This document shows positions 1-13,159 of a stretch of DNA of 64,000 nt, one piece after another. Made by a program: the position numbers and the translations under genes. Numbering within the stretch: the first letter of the stretch is position 1; every line of letters starts with the position of its first letter. A model generated the notes under the pieces. The model was not told the DNA's origin. It saw nothing but the letters and a program-made list of their open reading frames with translations, and ran no database searches. Source of the DNA: Elgaria multicarinata webbii (Eukaryota; Chordata; Lepidosauria; Squamata; Anguidae); the NCBI RefSeq assembly GCF_023053635.1, contig NC_086172.1, positions 25,449,501-25,513,500 of the forward strand, written 5' to 3'.

Positions 1-1239
1 GAGGAAAATGCAGGGGAGATGTGAACTTATCCCTTACCCTCGCCCCCCCCCATGAAGATGGGGAGCTCCATAACCCATGTTTTGGATATTTAGGATTAGC
101 ATGCTAGCTGTGGTTGATGGGAATTGCAGTCCACTACATCTGGAGGGTGCTAGTTGGGAAAGGCTACCATCACCCATCTAATTAAAACAAATACATTAAT
201 TAAAACCCGCCCTCTTTGAGAATGCAGGTGGGTCTCACTGGTGCTCCCCCAAAGAAAGAAAACTGGTAGTGAAAAAGAGACTATATCAACTGGCTATTCT
301 GTTACATGATTGTAATGAGAATGTGGTATTACTCATGGCTAGTTTAAGAGTTCATAGCTGGGTATGAATTCAGATCTCCTCTGCACTCCACATACAACAC
401 TCAACCCACCAAGCACCGGAGCTCTGGTAATGTAGTTGTAATTCCTTCCTTGAACAGTGAAATGGGAAGGATAAAGGATGTTCAGAGGACTGCAGAGCAT
501 TGCCAGATACCATTTGCGGTTTGCCCCATATATAATGGACCTGATGGGGTGGGAGAGGTGGAGAACGCTCTCAGCCATTACGCATGGTTAGTGGAGCTGC
601 TGGTCCCTCTTAAGGCAGGCAAAGTTGAAGAGAGAGTAAAGAGCTGCCGAAAACAAAAACACTCCGGCTGGAACGTGGGTCAAGGAGCATACAATCAGAC
701 TCCTTGTTGTCAGCAGTCTTGGTGTGCATGCTATTGAAAACAGATGCTGTGCCAGGAAAAGGCAGCTCCCTACATGGAGAAGAAAACACATACACACACC
801 ATACTTCAGAATGACACAGAAGACCCCAGTAAAATATGGCAGTGCCATGGACGCAAACGCTTTCTTCCCCTTGTTTAGATTATCACAGAATTACATCATC
901 CTCAAAGCTCAGTGCTTATTACACCATCTGGAAAAGGTTGCAAAATCAAGATGAAGAAACTACAGGATGTTGCACATATATCAATAGGGGAACATTCTTT
1001 TTAAGTGGCTCCTTGAAAAGATAAATAAATGCATGAACCTGGAAACCGAGAATGCCTAATTCATGGCTTCTGGAGTCACACAGCTTACAGATGTGCCTCA
1101 GTGTTACTCAGGGGCAGCTCTGCTCTCCGGATGCGTTCGACAGCAACTCTCAGGATGGGAAGGCACTGGTGAAAGGAGCATCCTTCTACATGTACTGATC
1201 AGTGATGGCATTTTAAATTATGGCTTGGGTTCTAGCTAC
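1..1239. other. Intergenic, no gene seen
   Basis: Only 83-176 resembles half of a hAT-like MITE (tggttgatgggaattgcagt, catctggaggg). I see nothing else in 177-1239. Confidence 0.6.
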
Positions 1240-1854
1240 TTTTCCATGAAAAGGAAAAGGATTTTTGTGCAAAATGCGGTGGCCAGATTGATAGCTGGAA
1301 CAGGGAGGTTTGAGCATATAACACCGACTCTGGCCCGCTTGCATTGGCTGCCTATATGTTTCCGAGCCCAATTCAAGGTGCTGGTTTTAACCTATAAAGC
1401 CCTACATGGCTTGGGACTGCAATACCTGATGGAACGCCTCTCCCAACATGAACCTACCCGTACACTGCGCTCAACATCTAAGGTCCTCCTCTGGGTGCCT
1501 ACTCCGAGGGAAGCTCGGAGGATGGCAACAAGAGAGAGGGCCTTTTCAGTGGTTGCCCCCCAACTGTAGAATGATCTCCCCAATGAGGCTCGCCTGGAGC
1601 CCACATTGTTATCTTTTCGGCGTCAGGTCAAGACTTTTCTCTTCTCCCAGGCATTTTAACAGCATTTAACAACGTTAAGTTTATTTTTAATGGACCCCAG
1701 AATTGTTGTTTTTAAATGGATACTGTTGTTTTTATACTGTTTTTATGTTTTTGATGGTTTTTAAATTTTGTATACTTTTAATGTATACCATTTTTAATTG
1801 TTGTAAACCACCCAGAGTGCTTCGGCTGTGGGGTGGTATATAAATGTAATAAAA

Positions 1855-1901
<47 letters not shown>

Positions 1902-1905
1902 ATGG
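1240..1905 (+). mobile_element. L2-clade LINE 3' end (type A tail)
   Basis: The frame at about 1266-1570 reads QNAVARLIAGTGRFEHITPT then LARLHWLPICFRAQFKVLVL, the C-terminal region shared by L2-clade ORF2 proteins. It is followed by the tail aaaccacccagagtgcttcg, a short hairpin and (AAAT)n at 1848-1902. It is 5' truncated with at least one stop near its C-terminus, a dead copy. Confidence 0.8.
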
Positions 1906-2860
1906 AGCAGAGTCCCAGTTGTAAAGTGGGATTTTTCTGCCTCCCCTTCTCTCTGCAGCCCTTGAAAAGCTGCTCCTGATTGTAGAGGGACCTTTGGGAA
2001 TAGTGGGAGATACCATGCAGGAGGCTAGAGATGGAGGGGGAAGTTAGCAGAAAAATCACCTCCCTAGGAAGAGCCCCAAATCCTGCAGTTGGATAGTCCT
2101 GTCATGTTAGCCAATTGCCTCAAAAACAACTCAGAGCCTTATATCACTTTAAAGCTAACAAATTGCTTATGTCCTAATACATTTCCTAGTCTTTTAAGCC
2201 ACCACCACAAGATTCTTGGTTGCTATTCTGAAAGTCTTGTTCATTAATTTTCACCCTTTTATGCCAGTTCACTGCCTATGAATCCAAAAGAGCGGAATCG
2301 AAGTGCTTCGTCCCAGTGATTTTCATCTATTATCTTGCATTTCTATCTAATGCCCAATTTCCAAAAAGCAGGCTGGCGAGATAAACGTGCAGTTCCAATT
2401 AAGAGTCTCTATATTTACAGGAACAACTCGGGCTGAGACAGATTTAGCATTCGGACTGCAAATAAAATTCGCATACCAGCATGCTTTGACATTGCTTTCT
2501 TTACAAGGAGAGTGCTTTTTGTTCCTGCTTTGATGGCTATTGCACCCATTAACGTCCTCAGCTAGTGCTTTATAAGCAATATACTGTCCATCGACAATTT
2601 TCAAAGGGATGAGTGAATCTAAAGTAGCACGATACAGAATATACAGGATATAATCCATTCTCTAATGGTCAACCTAATACCAAAGGAATTCCTTGCAAAA
2701 TCTGTCAAACGGCATAAAATTAGAACATTTTCCAGTCAAAGAATTGGATAGATAATACATTTGGGGTAGCCATTAGGGAATGAGCTGAAAATAGACATTC
2801 CTGAAGGTAAAAATTAATTTTTCATCAGTTTCCCTCATCCCTCCCCTGCTTTCCCCTCTC
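1906..2860. other. Intergenic, no gene or repeat recognised
   Basis: No coherent long frame and no repeat family that I recognise; AT-rich unique-looking DNA. Confidence 0.5.
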
Positions 2861-3110
2861 TCCTTCTCCCCAGCTTTTACTGCCTGACTAGAGCCTTAAA
2901 AGTTAGATGTTAGTTTGTGTAAATAAACCTGCTTTGGTCCTTAAAGTGTGTGTGTGTGTGTGGTTTTATTCTTCAAAGGGCTGGCTCTTCCCGGTTGTGG
3001 ACAGAGTTCGGGAGGCAGCTGCCTGGGAATCTAGACGTTTGGTCCAGGTGCCTACTTTGCAGGAAAGTTGGGTAGACCCCAGCTTTCCTCCACCATCCTG
3101 GATCTGAAAG
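2860..3110 (+). mobile_element. LTR-like fragment (old, partial)
   Basis: Has an AATAAA followed by ctgctttggtcc, a (TG)n tract, then ggttgtggacagag and gtttggtccagg. This arrangement recurs at about 14480-14640, suggesting the R-U5 part of an LTR family. Only a fragment is seen; the family is not identified. Confidence 0.35.
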
Positions 3111-3147
3111 CTTAAAACAGGTTCTATGTATCTATGTGTCCCCACAC

Positions 3148-3263
3148 CAGGGGTGGGGAACCTGTGGCCCTTCAGATGTTATCGGGCTACAACTCCTATC
3201 ATCCCTGACAATTGGCTATCCTAGCTGTGGTTGATGGGAATTGGTATCCAACAAAATCGACAG
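3148..3263 (+). mobile_element. hAT-like fold-back MITE
   Basis: Starts CAGGGGTGGGGAACCTGTGG, the terminal repeat typical of a very common reptile hAT-like MITE. A diverged inverted second half (ctagctgtggttgatgggaa) follows. Confidence 0.6.
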
Positions 3264-3988
3264 GGGCAAAGTTTTCATGCTCCTGCCTTATACTCATCTC
3301 TGGAGGCAGTAACCCCTGTGGCAGGGGTGGGGGGTGCGGGCGGAAATTTGGGGATTGCAGAAAAACAGAGGGGATGGTTTTATCCCCCCACCCCCATTCC
3401 AGAGTGTGGTAGAGCCCAATCCGAAATGAGGCCACATGTGTTAAAAAAGGGAGAGATACATCTCAGCTACACAATAGTTTGACTCAGTGGTGGGAGTGGA
3501 TTTCCCCCCCCCCCTCCACTCATTCAAGGTGCTTCTCTCCAATTTGGTGGTGGTGGAGATTTCCTCCTCTCACTGCAGCGCTTTGCACCATAGCCCGTGT
3601 AATGCAGGAGGATCCGCCGACCTTTCAGTGCAGGTTTTTGGAGTGTGTGTGCGTGCGCAGAGGGCTGCAAGAGGGAGGCAGGAATGTGAAAGTTCCAATA
3701 CAGAAGCAGTATTTGGCTTGTGTACTTTGGATTCAACTCAAAGTAATTCTTTATCAGAGTTGTATTTATCACTCATCCTTTAAAAAAAAAAATCAGAGCA
3801 AGTTTCAGGAAGCTCCCAGTGGTCTCCCTCCCATTCAGGTAATTCTCAGGTACATGCCCACTTAATTTTAACATTCCCTGGCATGTTACTTTGTCAGAGC
3901 CACTCTGAAAAATTCTCAGTTGCATCCACATTTAGTCATACTTCGAGTCAATCCATTGAAATGAGAAAGTAAGTCACTGACTTACAGC

Positions 3989-4038
3989 AGACCCACTGAA
4001 ATGAATAAGACTTAAGTCCTATTCATTTCAGTGGGTCT
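3989..4038. repeat. 50-bp near-perfect palindrome
   Basis: Two 25-bp arms (starting AGACCCACTGAAATGAATAA) match at 24 of 25 positions with no spacer. It belongs to a fold-back element family with cagtgggtct/acttac motifs, other copies of which are near 13160, 50866 and 55655. Confidence 0.75.
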
Positions 4039-4442
4039 ATTTTAAATATAACTAAAGCTGGATCCTTTCCATTGCGTTGTATAGACCCTTATTAATGCAT
4101 TAAGTTAACTGTTTCCCCTCTTTGCTAATAACAATTCCACAATTGTTGAATTTTAGCAGCAATGCTAGGTCATTATTTTGCCACGTTAAATGGTATGGCC
4201 ATTATTTGTCACATGAAAAGGTATGTTTGAACCACAACATCTTTTCATTTGCTTTATAAAATGACATTAGATGAAACCAGAGAGATTAGGTATCCAACCC
4301 AGGTTATTTTCAATAAGACCTACTTTAGGATAAGGCTCAGAACCTTCTAGAAGAGTACCATAGCAACTTTGGTACCATTTCCAACCTTTGTCTGAGGGAG
4401 TTGATAACACTGGCAATGCAGATTGAACGTTGTTCCTTACAC

Positions 4443-5160
4443 AGACCTGGTTCACACATAATGCTAACCTATAGTTTATTTAACCCATGGTTTACTGTCC
4501 TACTCAGGATTTGGCTGGCAGACAACTAAATAAGCCGTGGTTTGCTTTCTCATTCACTAGGTTTTATTTGTTTGTGTATTTATTTATTATATTTATATCA
4601 AACCCTTTTTCCTCCTTAAGGAACCCAAGGCGACATACATAATCCTCCTCCTCTTCATTTTCTTCCAACAACGACAACAACAACTATGTGAGGTAGGTTG
4701 GGCTGAGTCTGTGACTGCCCCAAAGTCACCCAGTGAACTTCCATGGCTGAGTGGGGACTAGAACTTGGATCTTTTGTCTCCCAATCCAGCTCTCTAGCAA
4801 CTACACCACAACTGACTCCTGGCTCCAGTCCACACTGGTTGTTTGTTTTCCTCCTCCTTCACCCATTCCACTTCCTTTTATCTCAAATACCTTTGCGGTG
4901 CTGTAGTACTTGCATGCAGAGCAGGTGATGTTTTTTCTAGCCTGGAGAAACAACCAATGAACATCCAACAGTTCTCATTTCACACATAACAACCCATAGT
5001 TTAAACAACACAGAGTTCATAACACAACAACAAACCAAGGAATTTCTTTCTTGTTTGTGGTTAACAAACCATGGTTTGTCAGTGTGGCTAGTTGACACAA
5101 TACAGCAACCCAGAATTCAGCCACCCATACCACAGGTTAGTGTTACATGTGAATCCTGTG
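4443..5160 (+). mobile_element. Fold-back MITE split by a SINE
   Basis: Parts at 4443-4572 and 4930-5160 share motifs of the ggttcacacataa / accatggtttg family. The Sauria SINE at 4573-4820 lies between them, so the SINE came later. Confidence 0.45.
4573..4820 (-). mobile_element. Sauria-type tRNA SINE
   Basis: Read on the minus strand: tRNA-like head (gtggtgtagttgc...), the body cactgggtgactttggggca, and the tail ccttgggttccttaaggagg with an AT-rich 3' end. Same family as 12932-13140, 10781-10985 and 40490-40715. Confidence 0.8.
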
Positions 5161-5652
5161 TGATTTCTGAGATGAGATGGGCCGTTTTCCTAAACTCAAG
5201 AGCTTATCACTTTCTTCATGTAGCCAAAAAAGACAGGACACCTACATCTGTGATTACGGCTTCTCCTCCTCACACAGCTCTTCCCACACACCAGTGTCTC
5301 CTCATGTCCCAAAGCCTCTTCAAGCCTCCCAGTACCAAACCTCCCAGCATTTCTCCTGCTAGTCCCTGTTTCTCAAGCTCATTGGTAAAAACTCTGCTCG
5401 CCTGATCCAGGTTTAATCCCTGACATTTCTACTTAAGAACGATTTCATCATATCTCGGCTGGAAAAGGACTTCTGCCTGAGGCCTAGCAGAGCTACTGTC
5501 AGTTGGTCTCGCTTGGTTGCCAGGCAGCTCCTTACATGTGATATCCATCCTTGCTTCTTCAGCCCAGCACACAATTTCCAGGAACCCTCTACTTAGAAAT
5601 CTTCCAGATAATGTTATTTTTAGTGCTGCTGCTGCTACTTTTTAATGTGTAA

Positions 5653-5856
5653 CATCTTTTACAGTTAAAGCTGCCGGAGCCCTGCCCTGTAGACCAGATA
5701 CAAAAGAGGGCAGGGCTCTGGCAGCTTTAGCTGTTGTAATGAAGTGGGAATTTCACCAGGTGCTGCATGTATACAAATGACACCTGCTGAAATTCCCTTT
5801 TCTGTGCAACTGTTAAAGATACAGAGCCCTGTCCTCCTTTTCATATGGTCACCCTA
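5653..5856 (+). mobile_element. hAT MITE of the 'ggaggacagggct' family, truncated
   Basis: Right end ctccttttcatatggtcacc followed by cta. The interior has inverted ggagccctgccct / agggcagggctc. The left terminal part is missing. Fuller copies are at 46415-46721 and 53712-54030. Confidence 0.7.
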
Positions 5857-6009
5857 TGAGATGTGTTAGGCTGGGATATAGGAAACTAGACCATGGCTGA
5901 GTGCAGATTTGAACTCCAGTCTCTGTGATTCAAATTCCAGCAATGCCATGCTATCCAGTGCTTCATACTGAGTCTCTTATCACTCTTCTTCATTCTTGCT
6001 TTGGAGAGG

Positions 6010-6130
6010 CCTTCCCCAACCTGGTGCCATCCAGATGTGTTTAACTACAATTCCCATTATTCCTAGACATGACAGCCAATGGGTATGAGGACAGTTGTAA
6101 TCCTCCCCATCAAGTTAGAGAAGGATGCTT
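6010..6130 (+). mobile_element. hAT-like MITE fragment
   Basis: Text ccttccccaacctggtgcca then tccagatgtgtt and actacaattcccattattcc is the left half of the common 'tccagatgtgttgg' MITE. Confidence 0.6.
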
Positions 6131-6344
6131 TGGAGCATTTGATAACAGGCACAAGCAACCAAGCAAAAGGATAAAAAACGAAACAGCCACTTCAATAGAC
6201 TTTAATGATGCTGCATCCAACATATGCAACAGCATGACAAATGCTGGGGAAATGGTTTGCCAGAGATGTGCCTCGACCTTTATCAGAATGCTGAGTTTCT
6301 GGAAGCGGCAATCTGAAATAGCTCCCTCTGTTGGTTAATTTAAA

Positions 6345-6453
6345 CAGGTTCAGACAACACGCTAAACCATGCTGCTTAACCACAAAATGGTTAAGGGAAT
6401 GCATTAACCATTTTGTGGTTAAGTAGCACGGATTAGCGTGTTGTCTGAACCAG
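6345..6453. mobile_element. Short fold-back MITE
   Basis: The 19-bp inverted ends GGTTCAGACAACACGCTAA are identical. The inner part cacaaaatggttaa / ttaaccattttgtg also pairs, so nearly the whole 109 bp folds back. Confidence 0.8.
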
Positions 6454-7085
6454 GCCAGAGTCGGCAAGCAATGGCAGGTGCAGTTTTGAATGTCTTTTCC
6501 GACCCTTTCATAAAATTCTTGATTTCACCGTATGATTCCACTGTGCATCATGATTACGTTATTTTGAAGAGCCTTTGGTAGGGATGTGGCAGCACTGTGG
6601 TTAACAGAAAATGAAAGAGGGCCTTGCCTGGATAACATGCTTTGAGAAATTAGAAATGATGATTGGGGCACAGCATGTTCCATCTCACCGATTTGCATCT
6701 CAAACAGATGACAAAAAGCTTAAATGGGACGGACCAAAAATGAATCTCTTTTCCTTTAGAAATATGTGACATTATTGTGGCAGGAGGAAGCTCAGTTCTA
6801 TGCATCAGCAGCTGCCACCACTGCTTTGCAACAAATAATACACGTTGCAGAAGATCAAGCTCCTTCCAAGGTTTGCTAAGCTTGTCAGAGATAGGTCTAG
6901 AGATATGAAGGCCTGGGGGGAAACTGGAAGAAAAGAATTCCAAAAAACTAATTTCCCCCAAATTTTTCAAACCCCCCACATGAAACGCACACACACACTC
7001 GCTCCTCTTCCATTTTTTCTGGTTTACCTCAGGCCTTCATATCCATGATTAATGTTCAGTGACTCTATAAGGAAGAAATTAAGCA
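6454..7085. other. Intergenic, nothing recognised
   Basis: No gene, RNA or repeat family recognised. Confidence 0.5.
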
Positions 7086-7087
7086 AG

Positions 7088-7203
7088 TGCGGGGAGCATA
7101 TGGCCTTCCAGATATTGTTGGACTCCCAATTCCCATCAGCCTTGGGCTGGGGTGATGGGAGTTGGAGTCCAACAACATCTGGAGGGCCACAGGTTCCCCA
7201 CAG
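7088..7203. mobile_element. hAT-like fold-back MITE
   Basis: Halves attgttggactcccaattcc and ggagttggagtccaacaaca pair with each other. The right end is ggccacaggttccccaca. Confidence 0.7.
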
Positions 7204-8952
7204 GTGGTGAAGTGTTCCGAAGCAAACTCAGTTCTGAGCATACCTCTGTAATGTGGGTTGTTCTGCTGTCCGTTGAGAGGCTAAATAGTTCTGAAAAGAG
7301 AGTGCCCTAGCTTAGAGACAACTAACACATGATGCTAAATGTGTCATTAGTACACACATCAGGAGAAAATTAATAGTAGGTCAGTCACTCCCCAATTTTA
7401 ATTGGGAGCACAGCACGTGAGAAGGGTGGCTGAAACTTGCCCTCCCTCATTGGAGTCCTGAAAAAAAAATCAGTTCTCCCCACAACTGCTGTTGGCCCAA
7501 GAAAAGTTTCCATTTACACCATAAGAATAGCTGGGTAGGGTGATTTTCTGAATGTGGGAGAAAGGGGTTAAACGAACCTCCTCTTCTCATGTGTTGGAGT
7601 CCTGGGCTCCATTCACATGTGTGAGGAGGGATGGTGGTTAGGGGAACTACAGAGAGGAAAGAGTTAGAGTAACCACTGCAAGTGGGCCCACCACACAACC
7701 ATGGAACCACACAGCACTGTCTGGTTCTGCCACCCATCCACTTTCCATAGTTAACACACACAACCCTGCATCCCGGCCTCCCCCCTGACGCAAATAGCCT
7801 CTCTGGGCCCTCTCCATTGAAAAAATACCACCTCCAAAAATGGCTGCATGACCATAGAGAAAGCCTGTAGCAGCAAGAGCGTCACTAGAATTGGCAGTCA
7901 CTCCTGCCAACAGACTCTGTGGTCACAGCCTAGAAACCTCCCAGAGCCCATTTTTAACCACGTCCACCGGGGAGCCCGTCACACGTCACGGTAAGCCATA
8001 ACCGTACTGCAGCGGGATGGTTAGCTGGGGTGGTTCCTCATCCATTCTGGCAGCAGTTTTCTCCCCTCACACGACATGCTAAGCCACCATAGTTGGGTCA
8101 AAACCCTAACTATTGTGGCTTGTAGTGACTGAACAAGCCCCTAATGAAAATTACCTCCTCACCTGGATTTATTACGGTTTTTCAAAACCTGCTATGATGG
8201 CTAAAGGGACATCTCATGTCTCGTTTTGTTTGGCCCTTAGAAGTCTAACTACACAATCCTATAGTTATACTTGGGTCTATTATGCATCATGTATTTTTTT
8301 TAATGAAGTCCAGTTGGCTTGATAGAGATACAGGATGTTCTGTCCCAGAGGTTGAGTATTGCAGAAGTAGTTATTTCTATTTAATTTTTAAACAGAAGTG
8401 CAGAAGCCCTTCTGTTCTTGTGTTCTAATCCAAAGTAAATGAAGTCACTCTTTGATGTGTGTTTTTTCTCTTTAAAAGCAGTTCAAATCTCTTAAAACTC
8501 TTCTGGCAGGGATGTTCTTCTCTGCTCCTCCATTCACTTTGCTGCCTTTATATCTTCACCCATTCTACATTTTTGAAATTATGGGATGATCAGTAGTTGA
8601 GGTGTGGCATACCACGGATTTATGTACTGACGTTTTCTGCTTTCGTTTGGTTATGCGTTTAATATCACACAACACCCCGCTGCCCATTTTGTTTGTCTTC
8701 TCAGTTGCTACAATACAGCCCAGCATAAATGTCAGCTTGTAGGTGTTTCATTCTGTGCCCAGTGAAAAATAGTTTTCTTTGGCCCGACACAGTATAGTTT
8801 AACAGTCTCATCTTATTCCCCAAGATGTACCTGGTGTCAAAGTTGAACACAGATTTACCTTAATATCGTCAGTGGATATAAGTAAATTAATTATGCTGCT
8901 CTGTTTTTATGCTCCTTGATTTTTACTGTAATTAGAACTGTTTTTATGCTGT
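7204..8952. other. Intergenic, no gene seen
   Basis: A weak fold-back region (taagccataac / aagccaccatagttg) at about 7970-8120 may be a decayed MITE. I recognise nothing else. Confidence 0.45.
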
Positions 8953-9307
8953 ATCATAGAACCATAGAATAGTAGAGTTGGAAGGGGCCTATAAGGCCAT
9001 CAAGTCCAACCCCCTGCTCAATGCAGGAATCCACTGCAACACAGATGGCTGTCCAGCTGCCTCTTGAATGCCTCCAGTGTGGGAGAACCCACGACCTCCC
9101 TAGGTAACTGGTTCCATTGTTGTACTGCTCTAACAGTTTAGAAGTTTTTCCTGATGTCCAACGGGAATCTGGCTTCCTGTAACTTCAGCCCATTATTACA
9201 TGTCCTGCACCCTGAGATGATTGAAAAGAGATCCTGGCCCTTCTCTGTGTGATAACCTTTCAAGTACTTGAAGAGTGCTATCATGTCTCCCCTCAGTCTT
9301 CTCTTCT
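8953..9307 (-). mobile_element. CR1 LINE 3' end
   Basis: Minus-strand copy whose 3' end reads here as atcatagaaccatagaatag then ttggaaggggcctataaggc, the well-known amniote CR1 terminus. The conserved 'gtcttctctt' marks the other end. 5' truncated. Confidence 0.88.
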
Positions 9308-10780
9308 TACTGCTATCTTACGGCTGTGTTTTAATGTTGTGGTTTTAATATTGTATTTTAATATTGCGAACCATTGAGAGATTTTATTGTATTCATCAAT
9401 ATACAAAGAGAGAGAGAAAGAGTACTGTTAACTGTGACACTGAACCTAAGCACCCATTTTCCATGGTACCATAAGCATAATCTATCTGAAAACTGCACTC
9501 CTAAAAATAATGGCGCACTTGGAGAATTTGACAACAAAAATTGGCATAATAACCATGCTTAAAGACCAAGCTAGGGTGGAAACCCCTTTTAGTCTAAGCT
9601 TTAAATTTAGACTTTATGGATCTGCCAAGAAACCTAGAGATATTTTAGATGGGGCTGAACACTCAGAATCTGTTTTGGCAAAAGTATGGATTGGTGAAAA
9701 AAGGCATTAATTCCCTCACCCATTCATTTATTTCATGTCTGTACTGCCCAACTTCTATGCTGTCAAAACATGATAAATCAGAATATAAAACCTTTAAGCA
9801 CATGTCGCCATGGGTGCTAGTAAGCTGAGGGCAAAACATACTGTTCCTTGACTCCCGCTACGTCAGTCCTCCAGAAGCTTTATGGAGATTCTTTTCTTTC
9901 AACACAAATATGGCCGCTTGGAGAATAGACTTGATTCACAAAGCCCAAGGCCCTCTCTCTCCATTCCCACCTTTGTGTTTTCTACCTGCACAGTGCAGAG
10001 CTACTTGGGAGTTGTAGTTCCCCGACTACTCCAGAGCACAGAAACATACTAGTTCGCTATTAAAGGTTGAACTTTGAACTTTTTCGAACTTTCAAAGTTT
10101 TCTGCATATTTTTGTCTAAAAAAAAAATGAGCCAAATCAGTCTGGTAATCTCAAGTAATAAGCCTTACACTACCGTATTCTTATATAAAATTCAAAAATA
10201 TAAGCAGCTGTTGAGAGGCATCTGGGACAGTCTTGTTAGGAGAGGTTGCCTGGGGAGGTTTGGACTTTAACTCCCATCAGTCTCAGCCAGCATGGTCAAT
10301 GGTCAAAAATGATGGGTGTTGTAGTCCAAAACATCTGCTCTCGAGTGTGTGATATTGCAAGATTATGAAGAAAGACATGGACATGGCTACATCAGGTTTT
10401 AAAAGCCACTGAACTTTTGACCTCCGCAGTGACATAAACTGGCAGGACCTCATGAATAGGTCTCAGGCCACTAATGAAGTTTACAAGGGGTGACATGGAA
10501 AGTCAGGAAGCTATATTGATTTTATGATAGGCATTCGCATTTCTTTGGCTCTCCTCATATGTCAGCTTAGTCAGCTCAATTAATAATCCATGCATTCGTT
10601 ATTGTGAAATGGCTTCAAGCACAACATTGCTTTAAAAAAATCCCTTCATTAACTGTTGGTTAGTTGACAATTTAACTATTGGGCATAACTCAGTAATTTT
10701 GTTTTGTTCCATTTGCTAGTTGGGGCATTGCAGATATATCAAGATAGGTGTGTATGTGTGTGTGTAGAGGTAGATATATC
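9308..10780. other. Intergenic, no gene seen
   Basis: A decayed hAT-like MITE piece lies at about 10255-10345 (aactcccatcagtctcagcc, gtagtccaaaacatctg). There is otherwise nothing I can name. Confidence 0.45.
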
Positions 10781-10985
10781 TATTTAGTATTACATTTGTA
10801 TCCCACCATTTCCTCCTCATGCAAGAAGCCCGAGGCAACTTACATGGTTCCTCCTCCTCTCCCTGTGAGGTAGGTTGGGCAGAGAGTCAGTGACTGGCCC
10901 AAAGCCACCCGGTGAGCTTCATGGCTGAATGGGGATTAGAACCTGGGTCTCCCGGGTCCCAGTCCAACCCTCCAATCACATTGGC
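10781..10985 (-). mobile_element. Sauria-type tRNA SINE
   Basis: Same body as the other SINEs in reverse: ctccctgtgaggtaggttgg, ccaaagccacccggtgagct, ggattagaacctgggtctcc. The head end stops at the tRNA-like part. Confidence 0.8.
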
Positions 10986-11130
10986 CATTTCTAAATAGAT
11001 AGACACACAAAATCCAATACAGTATTTCCCTTGCTGGCTTGGGAGTTCATTGGGCCTGGCTTACCATTAGGCAGATTGAGGCATGATGTCCATCTTCGCT
11101 GGGTTGTTTGTCAGCCATAATTCATTCTAA

Positions 11131-11258
11131 GGCCTTAACTACACCTAAGGAGTATCCCAGGCAAATGGAGGGGTCATCCCTGCCTGCTCCCAGGATGCCG
11201 TGTGTCATTTGGATGCACAGGGACGGTCCCAGGATATAGGCCTGGTCTAGCCATGGCC
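11131..11258. mobile_element. Fold-back MITE of the 'ctacacctaagga' family
   Basis: GGCCTTAACTACACCTAAGG at the left; ccatggcc at the right. The body atcccaggcaaatggagggg and tgtcatttggatgcacaggg matches the copies at 58013-58153 and 59832-59974. Confidence 0.65.
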
Positions 11259-12129
11259 TAAGTTACAATATTTCAGGCGCAACATTCTGCCTCCATGGCT
11301 GATCCTGTGCTGAAAAAGACCCCTGTGGGCTGTGCTGCCTAATGCCACCATAAGGCATCTGGAGCAAGCAGCTGCCGTAGGCTCACCAGTGGAACGCTGC
11401 ACCACCACAGCAGGTCTCGCCCCCCAATCTTTCTTTTGACAAACAACAATTGCCATCTATCCAGTGATAGATTTTGAAGTATAGGCGCTCATCATGACAG
11501 TCCCCATAGCTACTCCCCCAAGAAGAGTCCCAAAATACAGGCAGATTTATGATCCCTAGCTATCTGTATGTGTGCATGCAACTCCCTAGCAAGCATTTGT
11601 TGCTGGGAGGGGTAGAGGGCCGATAATGTCATCGTCCCTGCTAATAAAAAAATCAGTACCTCCACCCTGTGAGCCTTAGCTTCGCTATACCACTGTAGTG
11701 ATTGTTCTGACTTTGTTGTTGCTTTGTTTCTGACCAACAGGCTCTAATATTGAAACAATTTGCAAAATGCCATTCAAAAAGCACACAGTCTGTGGAAGGA
11801 GATACATATGGGAGTTTCATTCCACTAGAATTATTGATCTCACAGGCCTCCCCTTGCATTCAGCTGCTTAGCCCAAGTCTGTCCTGGCTGACATCAGAGC
11901 AGGTAAGCCAATGACATATAGAGGGATGGGCCAGGCATGCAAAGAGGCACTATAACATCCAATCTGGCCAGCCAATGGCATCAAGCAACGTAGAGCAGGC
12001 AGAGAGCACAGAGGTCAATGGGGAGGTGATTGTATGTATGAGGAGACTGGAGAAGGACCAAAATGCAGCCTGCCAGATGGAGGGGCTCTTAACTGGCAAT
12101 GCAGTGTAGCAGCTTTCAGGGCAGAAGCC

Positions 12130-12545
12130 CTCACAAGGCAGCTTGCAACAATAAAATACACAAAAACAGAATATTAAAATCAATAAAAACGTAATTTAGA
12201 ATAAAAGCCAACAATAAAATCAGCAAGAACAGCCGTGGCAATAGCAGCACTCATCATGAGAAGGTCATGATAAAATAAAATGTTTTCAAGGCCTTCTTAA
12301 AAGCCTGCAAGGATAGTGCATGGCGGACCTCCAATGGGAGCTTGTTCCACAGGTGTGGGGCCACAGTTGAGAAGGCCCTATCCTGTGTGATCACCCACTT
12401 AATGGCTCTCACAGGAGGGCAAATGAGAAGGGCCTCACTTTCTAATCTTAAAGTGCGGGCAGGCTTTAAGTTTGTACGTCGAGAGTTATTAGCATTGATC
12501 TCATATGCTTTTGGCAGGCTCTTCTGGTCTACTTCATGGCTTCTG
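12130..12545 (-). mobile_element. L2-clade LINE 3' end
   Basis: In reverse, the frame includes RAFSTVAPHLWNKLPLEV, the typical end of L2 ORF2, followed by an A-rich 3' part (about 12130-12230). Dead fragment. Confidence 0.6.
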
Positions 12546-12931
12546 TCAGTCTAGTAAGAATACAAAAACGCATTATCCCAGATATTTCCCCTTTGAAGAG
12601 AGGCTGAACCAGACGGGAAACCTTACATGGTTGCCACACAGCTCTCTATTATTGCTTCATGGTGTGTTGCAATGCACTTACTGAGCCAAAGGTAACTATT
12701 TCTCCCCCGCCCCCCTTACAGCAACTGTGTTATGGTGATGTACTCAGAGCTGTTCAAATAGCAGACTTCAAGGCTTCATTTTGTTGTCAGCTTGACAATC
12801 TCATAAAACCATTCCTTGATCATCAAGTTCTACCGGATGTAAGCAGATTTAGTACAAAGAGGTGTGCTTCTTGATCATTCAAAAGCAGTGTGAAATGTAG
12901 ACTAAGTAGCATTTTTTAAACAGAAAATCAT

Positions 12932-13140
12932 GAGCGCCACTGTGGTGTAGTGGTTAGAGTTGGACTGGGCCTGGGGAGACCCAGGTTCTAGACCTCACTC
13001 AGCCATGAAGTTCACCAGTCACTGACTCTCGGCCTAACCTACAGGGTTGTTGTGATGGTAAAATGGAGAGGAGGAGGACCGTGTAAGCTGCCTTGAGCTC
13101 CTTGCAAGTGGACAAAAGGCAAGATATAAACAAATAATAT
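12932..13140 (+). mobile_element. Sauria-type tRNA SINE, nearly full length
   Basis: Head gccactgtggtgtagtggtt (A-box-like), then gagacccaggttctagacct (B-box-like) and the body acagggttgttgtgatggta. The tail cttgcaagtggacaaaaggc ends in aagatataaacaaataa. Confidence 0.85.
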
Positions 13141-13159
13141 TTGGAGCAAAATCTAGCAG

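Noticed and set aside
1063-1569. 168-codon frame as a protein gene
   Set aside because: Its second half is an L2 ORF2 C-terminus followed by an L2 tail.
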